Origin: Paludibacter sp.
GTDB taxonomy: Bacteria; Bacteroidota; Bacteroidia; Bacteroidales; Paludibacteraceae
DNA: 64,000 nt
Reading direction: 5' to 3'
Assembly (NCBI GenBank): GCA_023666945.1
Contig: JAMPAY010000002.1
Coordinates: 62,001-126,000 of the forward strand
The position numbers and the translations under genes were made by a program. The notes below the pieces were generated by a model that was not told where the DNA came from, did no database searches, and saw only the letters and a list, made by a program, of their open reading frames with translations. This document shows positions 18,191 through 27,302 of the stretch, in pieces (positions within the stretch are counted from its first letter, which is position 1; the number at the start of each line of letters is the position of its first letter).

Positions 18191-19987
18191 TTAGTCTAAC
18201 TTGCTGTCGATTAGGTTTATTCGGGTTTCAATATCTTTCAGTTGCGTTTTCAGTTGGTCTATTTTCTTCTCCATGTCTTCTATCAGTCGGTTTGATTTGG
18301 AAGATGCTACGGTGAAGAATAAGATATTGTTTTCCGCTGTTTTAATTTCCTGCTGTAAATTGTCGTATTGGCGCAACAGACGTCGGCGATCTGACAACAG
18401 AGCATTTTCGTCTTTACCTTCCACTTCTTTGCTGAAAGCGTCCAAACGTCGGTTTTGTGCATCAATGTGCAGTTGGTCGAAGATGCGGTCGGTAGCGGTG
18501 CGGAAACGTTTGTATAGTTTGTCTTTGTCGCGGAACGGAACAAAACCGATGGCATTGTATTTTGCCGTCAGTTCTTTCAGTTTGCCCAACGTTTCGTCTT
18601 TTGTGGTTATGGCAAGTTCTTCCATCTCTTTGAGCAATGCGGTCTTTTGCTCTAAGTTCTCTTTTTCCCGGGCGTGTTGACCTTGTGTTTGTGTTTTCTT
18701 TTGTTCAAAGAAATGGTCGCATGCGTTGCTGAAGCGTTGCCATATCTCATCGGAGTATTTGCGTGCTACAGGACCTGTCTCTTTCCACTCTTTTTGCAAG
18801 CGGACGAAAGTATCGGTAGCGTTTTTCCAATCGGTACTGTTTTGCAGTTCTTCCGCCTGACGAAGCAGGTCGCGTTTCTTTTGCAGGTTGTTGCCGAGCA
18901 GGTCTTTCAGTTGTTTGTAGAAAGCCGTTTTGGCAGCAAAAAAGGCATCGCAGAGTGCTCTGTATTCTTCGTATATTTGCTGATTCACTTTTTTCGGAGC
19001 GAAACCTATGCTGCGCCATTCCGTTTGCAGTTCGCTAATGGTGGCAGTGGCTTCATCCCAAAGTTTGTTGGTGGAAAGCGTGTCGAGATCGATGCTTTTG
19101 ATTTTCTCGATGATGCCTTGCTTTTTGGCGAGGTTCTCTTCCTCTTTTTTGTGCAGGGCTTCAAAATAGTCTTGATGACGCTTGTTGATAATGGTGGAAG
19201 CGGTTTTGAAACGCGTCCATAGTTCTTCGCGCAACTCGCGTGCAACCGGACCGATGTTTGCCCATTCTTCGTGCAGTTGTTGGAGGCTTCGGAAGGCTTC
19301 GACCACCTCTGCTTTTTGGGTTAATGCTTCTGCCTGTTCGCATAGTTGCGTCTTCAATTCCAGGTTTTTGCGGAAATCGTATTCGCGCAGTTCGTTGTTG
19401 ATTTTTACCAAATCGTAGAACTGTTCCTGGTACATATTATACTGTTTGGTCAATGCAGCGGAATCGGTGGGCGGAACCTGACCTATTGATTTCCATTCTT
19501 GTTGCAGGTCTTTGACTTTTTGCATGTTGCCGCTAACGTCTGCCGTTTCGCTTTCTGCCAAAGTCTTCATCTGCGCGATGATATTTTCTTTGCGCAGTTT
19601 GTTTTGCTGCAGTTCGGCTTCTTTGCGTGCATTGCTTTCGGCACGTTGTTGCTTATAGATGTTAAGCAATTGGCGGAAATTCTGCTCTATCTCGTCAACA
19701 ACGGGAACGTATTCTTCCAACTGATCGGCAGTCTCTTGTGCTTTTTTGCGCAGAGCGTCTTGCTCTTGCTGACAGAGACGATAGAACTGCATCTTTAGTT
19801 GTTCCGCTTGCTCCTTGATGTCTTCTACGGGACGTTCGAGCAGGGCTTTGAATTGGTTGGCGATGCTTTCTTTGCTGACCACGACCCGGCTTTCCAGGGT
19901 TGTTTGTGTGGTGTCGGCTGTCGGTTGTGTTGCGGTGGAAGCCTCTGCTGATTGAGGCACCGTGTTTTCGAGTGAATCCATATACAT
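18191..19987 (-). CDS. DUF349 repeat coiled-coil protein
   Basis: A 598-residue, highly charged, largely helical protein. I count five DUF349 repeats, each with the core W/Y..IG.V/A.P..: EWKSIGQVPP, EWANIGPVAR, EWRSIGFAPK, EWKETGPVAR and KYNAIGFVPF, spanning about residues 165-520. A Thr/Gln-rich N-terminal tail precedes them and a coiled-coil C-terminus with heptads (MEKKIDQLKTQLKDIETRI) follows. There is no signal peptide, so it is cytoplasmic. The molecular function of DUF349 is unknown to me. It is the first gene of a unit with ftsE. A Met two codons into the frame is an equally good start. Confidence 0.88.
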   Translation of the reverse strand: MYMDSLENTVPQSAEASTATQPTADTTQTTLESRVVVSKESIANQFKALLERPVEDIKEQAEQLKMQFYRLCQQEQDALRKKAQETADQLEEYVPVVDEIEQNFRQLLNIYKQQRAESNARKEAELQQNKLRKENIIAQMKTLAESETADVSGNMQKVKDLQQEWKSIGQVPPTDSAALTKQYNMYQEQFYDLVKINNELREYDFRKNLELKTQLCEQAEALTQKAEVVEAFRSLQQLHEEWANIGPVARELREELWTRFKTASTIINKRHQDYFEALHKKEEENLAKKQGIIEKIKSIDLDTLSTNKLWDEATATISELQTEWRSIGFAPKKVNQQIYEEYRALCDAFFAAKTAFYKQLKDLLGNNLQKKRDLLRQAEELQNSTDWKNATDTFVRLQKEWKETGPVARKYSDEIWQRFSNACDHFFEQKKTQTQGQHAREKENLEQKTALLKEMEELAITTKDETLGKLKELTAKYNAIGFVPFRDKDKLYKRFRTATDRIFDQLHIDAQNRRLDAFSKEVEGKDENALLSDRRRLLRQYDNLQQEIKTAENNILFFTVASSKSNRLIEDMEKKIDQLKTQLKDIETRINLIDSKLD

Positions 19988-20024
19988 GTAAACCTTGTAG
20001 TTCGTTTTCCTATGTTTTGTAAAA

Positions 20025-20042
20025 GTATCTATGTATAGATAC
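20025..20042. promoter_or_regulatory. 18-bp dyad in the leader of the DUF349 gene
   Basis: GTATCTAT, two bases, ATAGATAC: a perfect 8-bp inverted repeat just downstream of the DUF349 promoter. It could be an operator or a small leader hairpin. Confidence 0.45.
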
Positions 20043-20055
20043 GCATTTTACGTGG

Positions 20056-20085
20056 CAAAGGTACGAAAATAATTCGGATTGGCAA
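20056..20085 (-). promoter_or_regulatory. Promoter of the DUF349-ftsE unit
   Basis: On the minus strand TTG (20085-20083), 19 bases, TACCTTTG (20063-20056). Divergent from the permease promoter. Confidence 0.7.
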
Positions 20086-20115
20086 TGCAAGTGCTTGAAA
20101 ATCGTTTTTTTTTAC

Positions 20116-20123
20116 TATCTTTG
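20116..20123 (+). promoter_or_regulatory. -7 box directly before the permease start codon
   Basis: TATCTTTG ends only 8 bases before the ATG at 20132. With transcription starting a few bases after the box, the mRNA would be nearly leaderless. Confidence 0.65.
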
Positions 20124-20131
20124 CCGCCGAT

Positions 20132-20977
20132 ATGGAAAATTGGACAACCGAAATTCGACCTAAAAATCGGCTGCTTGCCATCGATTTTAAGGAATTGTGG
20201 TCTTACCGCGATTTGTGTTCGTTGTTTATCAAACGCAACATTATTACCCAATATAAGCAGACCGTACTCGGCCCCTTGTGGTATGTGATTCAGCCTTTGC
20301 TGACGACTGTGATGTATATGGTGGTATTTGGTGGAATTGCCAAAATATCTACCGACGGATTGCCCCAGCCGCTGTTCTATTTGGCAGGTATCTGTTTTTG
20401 GCAGTATTTTGCCGATTGTCTGACCAAAACAAGTAATACTTTTGTCGATAACGCCTCTATCTTCGGAAAAGTCTATTTTCCTCGCTTGGTTGTGCCTATG
20501 GCTAATGTGGTGAGCAACCTGATGCGTTTCGGCATTCAGTTGTGCTTGTTTTTAGCGGTTTATATCTACTATCAGGTCTTTACTCCGATTACTATTCACA
20601 CCAATTGGTATGTTTTGTTGGTGCCGTTGTTGGTGCTGCTTGAAGCAGGCTTGGCATTGGGGTTTGGTGTACTCTTTTCGTCGATGACCACTAAATATCG
20701 CGATTTGCAGTTGCTGCTCACTTTTTTTGTCAGCCTGTGGATGTATGCCACGCCTGTTATTTATCCGTTATCTACCATAACGAATGACAAATTGCGGCTT
20801 GTTATGTCGCTCAATCCGCTTACGGGTATTGTTGAGGCCTTCAAGTATGGGGTGTTGGGTGTCGGGCAGTTCTCGTGGGGGATGTTGGGCTATAGTTTTG
20901 CCTTTATGGTAGTGTTGCTTACCGTGGGGATTGTGGTGTTCAATAAAGTGCAACGCAGTTTTATGGATACGGTTTGA
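20132..20977 (+). CDS. ABC-2 permease for polysaccharide export (Wzm/TagG family)
   Basis: A 281-residue membrane permease. The amphipathic N-terminus (WSYRDLCSLFIKRNIITQYKQTVLGPLW) and six hydrophobic segments between about 50 and 275 match the Wzm/TagG permeases that export O-antigen or related glycans across the inner membrane. The partner ATPase (Wzt) is not adjacent on either side, since the next gene is a convergent RND pump 5 bases away. The start at 20132 is well supported: the family N-terminus begins here and the next Met is 54 residues further on. Confidence 0.88.
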   Translation: MENWTTEIRPKNRLLAIDFKELWSYRDLCSLFIKRNIITQYKQTVLGPLWYVIQPLLTTVMYMVVFGGIAKISTDGLPQPLFYLAGICFWQYFADCLTKTSNTFVDNASIFGKVYFPRLVVPMANVVSNLMRFGIQLCLFLAVYIYYQVFTPITIHTNWYVLLVPLLVLLEAGLALGFGVLFSSMTTKYRDLQLLLTFFVSLWMYATPVIYPLSTITNDKLRLVMSLNPLTGIVEAFKYGVLGVGQFSWGMLGYSFAFMVVLLTVGIVVFNKVQRSFMDTV

Positions 20978-20982
20978 TTTGA

Positions 20983-23900
20983 TCAGACATGCCGCTTTTT
21001 TATCTTTTGTTTTAGGTTGTCTTCGATATATTGCAGCAGGCAGTATAATGCGGGTACGAATATGAGTATGGCTATCGTGCCGATGAGCATTCCGCCTATA
21101 ACGCCCGTTCCGAGCGAACGACTGCTATTGCAGCCTACACCTTGTGCAAACAACAGTGGCAATAAGCCGAATAGCATGGTTATGGAAGTCATTAGTATGG
21201 GGCGTAGGCGTATTGATGCTGCCTTTAGGGCTGCGGTGGGGATGTTCAGCCCTTCTTTGTGCAGCGTGGAAGCATATTCGGTGAGCAGAATGGCGGTCTT
21301 GGCAAGCAATCCGATGAGCATGATAGCTCCCATTTGCATATAGATGTTATTTTCAATGCCGCTCAAACGTGCAAAACCGTAGCAGCCGGCAAGTCCCAAG
21401 GGCAAAATCCCGATGATGGCAAGCGGAATGAGCATACTCTCGTAAAGGGCGCACAAAATGAGGTAAACAAACAGAATGCACAGTCCGAATACGATGTGGT
21501 TGTTGCCCTTACTGTGAACTTCTTCGCGGGTCATGCCGCCAAAGTCGTAACCATAGCCGGATGGCAATACCTGTTCGGCAGTTTCTCTGATGGCTGTTAT
21601 CACTTGTCCGGAACTGTAACCGTCGGCAGGCATGCCGTTGACGGCTATAGAGGGAAAGAGATTGAAGTTGCCGAGGCTCTCGCAGCCTTCTGTGCGTTGC
21701 AGATGTACAAGGTCGTACAGAGGAAGCATGGCCCCATTTGCGGCACGTACATACATTTGCCGAAGCGATGTCTCATCGGATCGGCTGTGGGCGGCGGCTT
21801 GCACAATGATGCGGTACACTTTGGTGTATAGATTGAGATTTGATACATACTGTCCACCGGTATATACCGATAGCGTGTTTTCTACATCTGACGGACTTAC
21901 ACCATAGCGTTTACAACGGTCGAAGTCCACCGATACTGTATATTGCGGATAACGGTTGTTGGCATTGCTTTGGGCGCGGGCTATTTCAGGGCGGGCGGTA
22001 AGGGTTTGTATAAAATTGTCGGTAACTTGCTGTAAACGACCATTGTTATTGCCGCTGCGGTCTTGTATATTTACTTCAAAACCATTGGTTACACCATATC
22101 CGGCTATGATGGGTTGGGCGAACACCATAATGCGGGCACCCTCTATATCGGTCAAACGTTGGTATATTTGCGCAATGACGGCTTTGTTTGTATTATCTTT
22201 TCCCTTTCGATCGTCCCAATGCTTCAGTCGGATAATGAAAGTACCGTTGCAAGAGGCTTGTCCGGCAAGCATCCCCAAACCGGTTGATTTAGAATAGGCA
22301 TTGATTTGCGGTACTTCTTGCAGCCGTTGTTCGATGCATTGCATAATCCTGTCGGTAGTGGCAAGGCTGCTGCCCGGAGCAGTTTGTACGTCTACCACCA
22401 CCGTCCCCGTATCTTCTTCAGGAACAAATCCGGTTTTGCTGCTTTGCAGAAGCCATGCGCTCAAGATAGCGGCAGTGGAGATGCTTAGCAATGTAACTGA
22501 GGGATGATGTAACAACCATGCCAATATGGTTTTGTATTTATTGCCTATCTGTCGGAAAGAGGCACTGTATGCCTGTTCGATACGTTGTTTAAGATGACTT
22601 TTGTTTGTTGTGCGGCGAGGTGTCTTGGGGTGCATCAATAGAGCGCACATGGCCGGGCTCAAGGTGAGTGCATTGAGTGTGGAAATAACAACGCTCGCAG
22701 CAATTGTAAGGGAAAACTGACGATAAAAAATACCTGTCGTTCCTTGTATGAAACAAATAGGAATGAATACTGCTATAAAGACCAATGTGGTGGCAATAAG
22801 TGCATTGCTTACGTTGTGCATGGCGATGTAGGTGGCTTGTTTGGCAGAATTGTCGCCATTGTCAATCCGTGCTTGTACGGCTTCGACTACCACAATGCTG
22901 TCGTCTACGACCGTACCGATTGCCAGCACCAAAGCAAACAGAGTCAGCATGTTGAGTGAGAAGCCTGAAGCCCACAGAAAACCAAATGTACCCATCACGG
23001 ATACGCCTATGCTTACAATCGGAATCAAACCGGCACGACCGTCGCGCAAGAAAAAGAGGATAACAATAATCACCAACAATATGGATTCTGCCAATGTTCG
23101 TGTTACGTTTCTGATTGATACATCCATAAAATGCTTTACGTTCATCAGGTCAATTATTTCCATACCCTCCGGCAAATTCCGTCGTATATCTTCCAGTGCT
23201 TTGTCGGTGGCTGCCACTATCTCGTTGGCGTTGGCACCGGGGGCTTGGGCTATCATGCAGTTGGCCCCCGGATGTCCGTTCAGTTGGTTGCGGGTGGCAT
23301 AAGTCAGACTGCCGAGTTCGATCTCGGCAACATCTTTCAGGCGTATAATTTCACCATTGTCCTGAGAACGTATAATCAGATTACCGAAGTCCGCTATATC
23401 TGTTTGCCGCCCCGCATAATTGAGGGTGTATTGAAATGTATTATCCGCATCGGAGCCCAAATTACCCAGCGATAGTTCTCTGTTTTGTTCGTTCAGTAGT
23501 GTGCCGATGTCGTCGGGCATGAGGTGATAATGCCCCATTTTTACAGGGTCGAGCCAAATGCGGAGGGCATAGTCGCTGCCAAAGACGGTAATATCTCCCA
23601 CTCCCTTCAAACGCGATAGTTGAGGTTCGATTTGAATACGCAGATAGTTGTAAAGAAAGGCTTGATCGTATTGGTCAGTCGGACTGTAAAGTGCGATAAT
23701 CCGAGCGGTGTTGTTTTGGCTTTTCTGCACAAGAATGCCACTTGTAATTACCTCCGGAGGCAGACTCCCTTGGGCTGTGGATATCCGATTCTGTACGTTC
23801 ACAGCGGCCATGTCGGCCGATATGCCATGGCGGAAATGAATGGTAATGACGGCATCTCCCTGACTGTTCGTGTTCGATGTTATGTAGTCGATACCTTCTA

Positions 23901-24117
23901 TTCCGTTTATGGCTTGTTCCAAGGGAGCGATGACGGCTTTCTGCAAAGTGGCGGCATTGGCACCTGTATAAGTTGTGCTGACGCGAATAGTCGGAGGGGC
24001 TATCTCGGGAAACTGCTCTATGGGAAGCATATATAAACCTACTAAACCGAATAGGACAATCAAGGCAGAAATGACGAACGATAGTATCGGACGATTGGTA
24101 AATGTCTGTAAATTCAT
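20983..24117 (-). CDS. RND efflux pump inner-membrane subunit (AcrB/HAE1 family)
   Basis: A 1044-residue resistance-nodulation-division transporter with the standard two repeats of one plus five membrane helices and two large periplasmic loops. The N-terminus (FTNRPILSFVISALIVLFG...LPIEQFPEIAPP) is diagnostic. The proton-relay Asp pair is in GTVVDDSIVVVEA and the relay Lys is in GLLAKTAILLTEYA. It should export hydrophobic compounds or drugs using the proton gradient, with the adaptor encoded upstream. There is a 113-base gap after the adaptor gene. No outer-membrane channel gene follows, so a TolC-type partner must be supplied from elsewhere. Confidence 0.95.
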   Translation of the reverse strand: MNLQTFTNRPILSFVISALIVLFGLVGLYMLPIEQFPEIAPPTIRVSTTYTGANAATLQKAVIAPLEQAINGIEGIDYITSNTNSQGDAVITIHFRHGISADMAAVNVQNRISTAQGSLPPEVITSGILVQKSQNNTARIIALYSPTDQYDQAFLYNYLRIQIEPQLSRLKGVGDITVFGSDYALRIWLDPVKMGHYHLMPDDIGTLLNEQNRELSLGNLGSDADNTFQYTLNYAGRQTDIADFGNLIIRSQDNGEIIRLKDVAEIELGSLTYATRNQLNGHPGANCMIAQAPGANANEIVAATDKALEDIRRNLPEGMEIIDLMNVKHFMDVSIRNVTRTLAESILLVIIVILFFLRDGRAGLIPIVSIGVSVMGTFGFLWASGFSLNMLTLFALVLAIGTVVDDSIVVVEAVQARIDNGDNSAKQATYIAMHNVSNALIATTLVFIAVFIPICFIQGTTGIFYRQFSLTIAASVVISTLNALTLSPAMCALLMHPKTPRRTTNKSHLKQRIEQAYSASFRQIGNKYKTILAWLLHHPSVTLLSISTAAILSAWLLQSSKTGFVPEEDTGTVVVDVQTAPGSSLATTDRIMQCIEQRLQEVPQINAYSKSTGLGMLAGQASCNGTFIIRLKHWDDRKGKDNTNKAVIAQIYQRLTDIEGARIMVFAQPIIAGYGVTNGFEVNIQDRSGNNNGRLQQVTDNFIQTLTARPEIARAQSNANNRYPQYTVSVDFDRCKRYGVSPSDVENTLSVYTGGQYVSNLNLYTKVYRIIVQAAAHSRSDETSLRQMYVRAANGAMLPLYDLVHLQRTEGCESLGNFNLFPSIAVNGMPADGYSSGQVITAIRETAEQVLPSGYGYDFGGMTREEVHSKGNNHIVFGLCILFVYLILCALYESMLIPLAIIGILPLGLAGCYGFARLSGIENNIYMQMGAIMLIGLLAKTAILLTEYASTLHKEGLNIPTAALKAASIRLRPILMTSITMLFGLLPLLFAQGVGCNSSRSLGTGVIGGMLIGTIAILIFVPALYCLLQYIEDNLKQKIKKRHV

Positions 24118-24230
24118 GATAAGAAGCAGTAGGGAGTTGTTAGTTGATTATTGTTGACTCGTGATATATCAAGCATATCGTTACCCGATAACAGGTGATG
24201 CTCGTTATTCAATTTTCGTCAGTGTGTTGT

Positions 24231-25301
24231 TTAGGGAAACACATGTATCAGTATGCTATCGCCAATGTTCAAACCGGTTGTAACGATATAGTCTTTTCCG
24301 TTGTGCGCATCTTCGATGTCAATTTCGGTGTCGATAGGTTGTCCGTTACAGATCTTTTTTACAAAGGTTTTGTCTTGCAATCGCCATGTGGTGTGTTGAG
24401 GAATTACAATACAATTGTTGTGTTTCTCCTCCATTACTATTTCGCAGGTACCGCCGTCCATGAGCAAATGTTGGGGATTGGCAAATACGGCTCGCAGTTG
24501 CAAACTGCCGCTTTGTGGGTGTAAGAGTCCGCCGGCGGCATCGATTCTGCCGCTTAATGAATACATGTTGCCGTTGCACATCCGAAGGCGCAGACTATTT
24601 ACCCTTTCTATAAAGCGGGCTATGGAACCGTATGTTTGTTGTAAAGTGGTGGCTTCGTATTCGCTCATGCCGAAATAGGCATGTATCTCACTATTGTCGC
24701 TGATGGTTACCAATGCAGAGGGCATTCCGATTTCTATAAGTGCCCCCTCACGGACATCTATCATACCGGCAGTGCCGTCAACGGGACTGCATATAAGTGT
24801 ATATCCGAGTTCAGTCTCTGCGCAGAGTAGGGCTGCTTGGGCACTTTGCAAGGCGGCTTCCGCTTCTGCTACAGCGGTGGCTGATTGTTGAACGTAGTAG
24901 TCTGATAAGACATTGCTTTCTTGCAATTGTTCTTTGGCGGTATGCGTAAGACGTACGCTTTGCAAGTGTGCCGTTGCTTGGGCTATCCCGGCTTGGGCAG
25001 TGGCTACCTTGGCGCGGTAAGGGGTAGGATCTATGATGAACAATACCTCGCCTTTTTTTACACTACCGCCCTCTTCAATACGAATCTCTTTGAGAATGCC
25101 GCTCACTTGGGGGCGAATTTCCACGGTTCGGCTACCTCTCAAATGAGCAGGGTAGGAACGAGTGGTTGTAATATTGTTGGCGGACACCACCAATAGGTCG
25201 GGAGTATTTACTATAGGCGTTGAAGCAGGAGCGTTCCGGCAACTGTGCAGACCGATTGATAAACAGAGGCATATCGCACTCATATAAAATGGGATTTTCA
25301 T
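24231..25301 (-). CDS. RND periplasmic adaptor (membrane fusion protein)
   Basis: A 356-residue adaptor lipoprotein: the signal ends in IGLHSCRNA with the lipid Cys near residue 21. The beta-barrel/lipoyl/hairpin order of AcrA-type adaptors follows: RTVEIRPQVSGILKEIRIEEGGSVKKGEVLF is the first lipoyl half, a helical hairpin rich in Ala, Gln and Glu runs from about 90 to 150, and the second lipoyl half is TLICSPVDGTAGMIDVREGAL. (The first motif is one continuous stretch, residues about 60-90.) It bridges the RND pump to an outer-membrane channel. It is the first gene of the unit and has a good promoter at 25325-25356. Confidence 0.93.
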   Translation of the reverse strand: MKIPFYMSAICLCLSIGLHSCRNAPASTPIVNTPDLLVVSANNITTTRSYPAHLRGSRTVEIRPQVSGILKEIRIEEGGSVKKGEVLFIIDPTPYRAKVATAQAGIAQATAHLQSVRLTHTAKEQLQESNVLSDYYVQQSATAVAEAEAALQSAQAALLCAETELGYTLICSPVDGTAGMIDVREGALIEIGMPSALVTISDNSEIHAYFGMSEYEATTLQQTYGSIARFIERVNSLRLRMCNGNMYSLSGRIDAAGGLLHPQSGSLQLRAVFANPQHLLMDGGTCEIVMEEKHNNCIVIPQHTTWRLQDKTFVKKICNGQPIDTEIDIEDAHNGKDYIVTTGLNIGDSILIHVFP

Positions 25302-25324
25302 ACGGTTTATTGTTGTTTCGGCGG

Positions 25325-25356
25325 CAAAGATAGACCGTACGGACGATTACGGCAAA
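25325..25356 (-). promoter_or_regulatory. Promoter of the RND operon
   Basis: Minus strand TTTG (25356-25353), 20 bases, TATCTTTG (25332-25325): a full match to the Bacteroidetes consensus. It is divergent from the promoter of the LytS-like kinase. Confidence 0.8.
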
Positions 25357-25407
25357 CATCTTGTGACCAACGACGCGAATCCGCTGACAAACAACCTGTA
25401 CCCGCTA

Positions 25408-25437
25408 TTGTGGTATGCTGTATTTTTAGTACCTTTG
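25408..25437 (+). promoter_or_regulatory. Promoter of the LytS/LytTR pair
   Basis: TTG (25408-25410), 19 bases, TACCTTTG (25430-25437), 25 bases before the start codon. Confidence 0.7.
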
Positions 25438-25462
25438 CACCGCAAGTTTTGTTAAACAACCG

Positions 25463-26461
25463 ATGAAAGATAAACGATTGGCCAATATTTGGGATGCAGT
25501 ATGCTGTCTGTTGCTTTTACCTATTATGGCAGGTTTTTTGCCTGTGGAATATTGGTGGAGTGATAACCCCTTTTTTGTAGTGGGAGTAGTAGTGTGGATG
25601 TGGTTGGTATGGTTGTTCAATAGTCGTGTGGCTGCACCGCGGCTGCTTAGGAAAGAGAAGTGGTGGATTGCATTGTCGGGCTTTATAGTGACGCTCGTAG
25701 GTACCTACGTGTTGGTTTGCTATTCGCGTAATGTGGCACCTATTGACGACTATTTCGATTATAAAACCATCGGGCGGGTACGACGGCTGAGCCTGTGGTT
25801 TGTTTTTGGTATTACATTCTGTTTCTCACTTCTGATTGGCAGTCTGCTGGAATGGCAACAACGCTTACTGCAACAACAACGTATTGAACACGAACGCGAC
25901 AAGGCGGAATTGGCACTCTATAAAGCGCAAATAAATCCGCATTTTCTGTTTAATACGCTTAATACGTTGTGGTCTTTGGTGCTTATGCAATCGGAACATA
26001 CAGAAGAGGCTTTCATGCGATTTGCCGATATGCTTCGTTTTACGGGAGAGAGTGCCACGCGCGACAAAATAGCAGTGGATGAAGAAATAGTATGGCTTAC
26101 CGATTATATCGATTTACAGCGTCTGCGCCTCAACGAACATACACGAGTGCAGTTCTGTGTGGAGGCGGAAGAACAAGCGGAGATAGCACCGATGTTGCTC
26201 ATTACCTTTGTTGAGAATGCTTTTAAGTATGGAGTGTCGGCCCATGAAGACGGAGTAATTGATATTGCGTTGCGCTTGCAAAACGGGCAATTGCTTTTTT
26301 CGGCGTCAAATCCGGTGCGCACCCAACGATCGGTAGGGACCGGCATCGGTATTGCCAATTGTAGAAAACGGCTGCAGTTACTCTATCCCGATAAACATAA
26401 ATTGACGATACAAAATGAAGAGGGTAACTATACCGTATTGTTGTTTATTGATTTGAAGTAG
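25463..26461 (+). CDS. LytS-type sensor histidine kinase
   Basis: A 332-residue kinase of the His_kinase (PF06580) type. Four hydrophobic segments occupy about residues 10-130, with no large extracytoplasmic domain. A short coiled coil leads to the phospho-acceptor H160 in QINPHFLFNTLNTLW. The ATPase domain has an N-box (FVENAFKYG) and a G-box (GTGIGIANCRKRL). Such kinases usually sense membrane or envelope conditions and signal to a LytTR regulator, which is encoded next, 7 bases downstream. Divergence from the RND pump genes suggests, but does not show, that the pump is a target. Confidence 0.92.
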   Translation: MKDKRLANIWDAVCCLLLLPIMAGFLPVEYWWSDNPFFVVGVVVWMWLVWLFNSRVAAPRLLRKEKWWIALSGFIVTLVGTYVLVCYSRNVAPIDDYFDYKTIGRVRRLSLWFVFGITFCFSLLIGSLLEWQQRLLQQQRIEHERDKAELALYKAQINPHFLFNTLNTLWSLVLMQSEHTEEAFMRFADMLRFTGESATRDKIAVDEEIVWLTDYIDLQRLRLNEHTRVQFCVEAEEQAEIAPMLLITFVENAFKYGVSAHEDGVIDIALRLQNGQLLFSASNPVRTQRSVGTGIGIANCRKRLQLLYPDKHKLTIQNEEGNYTVLLFIDLK

Positions 26462-26468
26462 AAAAAGG

Positions 26469-27197
26469 ATGATGTATGCTATAGCGATAGACGACGAACC
26501 TTTGGCACTGGAGATTATACGCACTTATTGCAAGCGTATGGGGAATGTGCGGTTGGAAACTTTCAGCAATCCTTTGGAGGGAATGCGAACTTTACTTTCC
26601 ACTCCGCCCGATGTTTTGTTTTTGGATATAGAGATGAATGGGATTTCCGGTTTGGATTTGGCACGCCGCCTTCCTCCTTCTGTTTGCTTGGTACTCACAA
26701 CAGCGTATGCACAGTTTGCTTTGGAGGGTTTTGAACTGAATGCGGTGGACTACCTGCATAAACCGTTTTCGTTTGCCCGTTTCTCTACGGCAATGCAAAA
26801 GGTGAGTGACAGATTGATGTTGCAACGCCAAAAACGTGATGAGACTGAGGATGTTCTGACCGTTAAAGTGGAGTATCGGAATGTGCCGATTAGAGTGGCG
26901 AATATAGGATACGTAGAGGCAATGGAAAATTATGTACGCATTCATATGCTTGATGGCGCTGTGGTGACTACACAAATGAATATGAAGAAGTTGCTGGAAT
27001 CGTTGCCGGGGGGATTTTTGCGGGTGCATAAATCCTATGTGGTGGCATTGCGCCATATTATCGGTTTTTCGCGAAAGACTGTCAATGTAGGAGGCTGCAA
27101 TACTGTATTTCGGTCGGTAACTTTGCCGATAGGACGAGCCTATGCCGATACGTTCTTGAAGATAATGCTTTCGGCTGAAAATACCGCTGTGGACTGA
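26469..27197 (+). CDS. LytTR-family response regulator
   Basis: A 242-residue regulator. The receiver domain (1-120) has the acidic pocket IDDE, the phospho-acceptor D53 in LFLDIEM, and the conserved KPF near 100 (YLHKPFSF). A short linker leads to a LytTR DNA-binding domain (about 140-238: VEAMENYVRIH, FLRVHKSYVVAL, LPIGRAYAD). It is the partner of the LytS-like kinase encoded 7 bases upstream. LytTR proteins bind direct repeats near promoters; I did not find an obvious repeat pair in the 161 bases between the kinase gene and the RND adaptor gene. Confidence 0.94.
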   Translation: MMYAIAIDDEPLALEIIRTYCKRMGNVRLETFSNPLEGMRTLLSTPPDVLFLDIEMNGISGLDLARRLPPSVCLVLTTAYAQFALEGFELNAVDYLHKPFSFARFSTAMQKVSDRLMLQRQKRDETEDVLTVKVEYRNVPIRVANIGYVEAMENYVRIHMLDGAVVTTQMNMKKLLESLPGGFLRVHKSYVVALRHIIGFSRKTVNVGGCNTVFRSVTLPIGRAYADTFLKIMLSAENTAVD

Positions 27198-27232
27198 TAA
27201 TGTAAATCTTTTTACGGAAAAATGTGCAAATG

Positions 27233-27264
27233 TTTGCAAGTACGGAATAAATGTTGTATCTTTG
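27233..27264 (+). promoter_or_regulatory. Promoter of the rimP-nusA-infB operon
   Basis: TTTG (27233-27236), 20 bases, TATCTTTG (27257-27264): a full consensus match, as expected for a highly expressed operon. Confidence 0.8.
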
Positions 27265-27277
27265 CAAACGAATTGAA

Positions 27278-27302
27278 CAAGGGGGCCTGATGGGTTCCCT
27301 TG
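27278..27302 (+). promoter_or_regulatory. Small hairpin in the rimP leader
   Basis: CAAGGG (27278-27283) can pair with CCCTTG (27297-27302) around a 13-base loop, within an approximately 75-nt leader. No T-run follows, so it is not a terminator. A role in translation control of rimP is possible but unproven. Confidence 0.4.
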
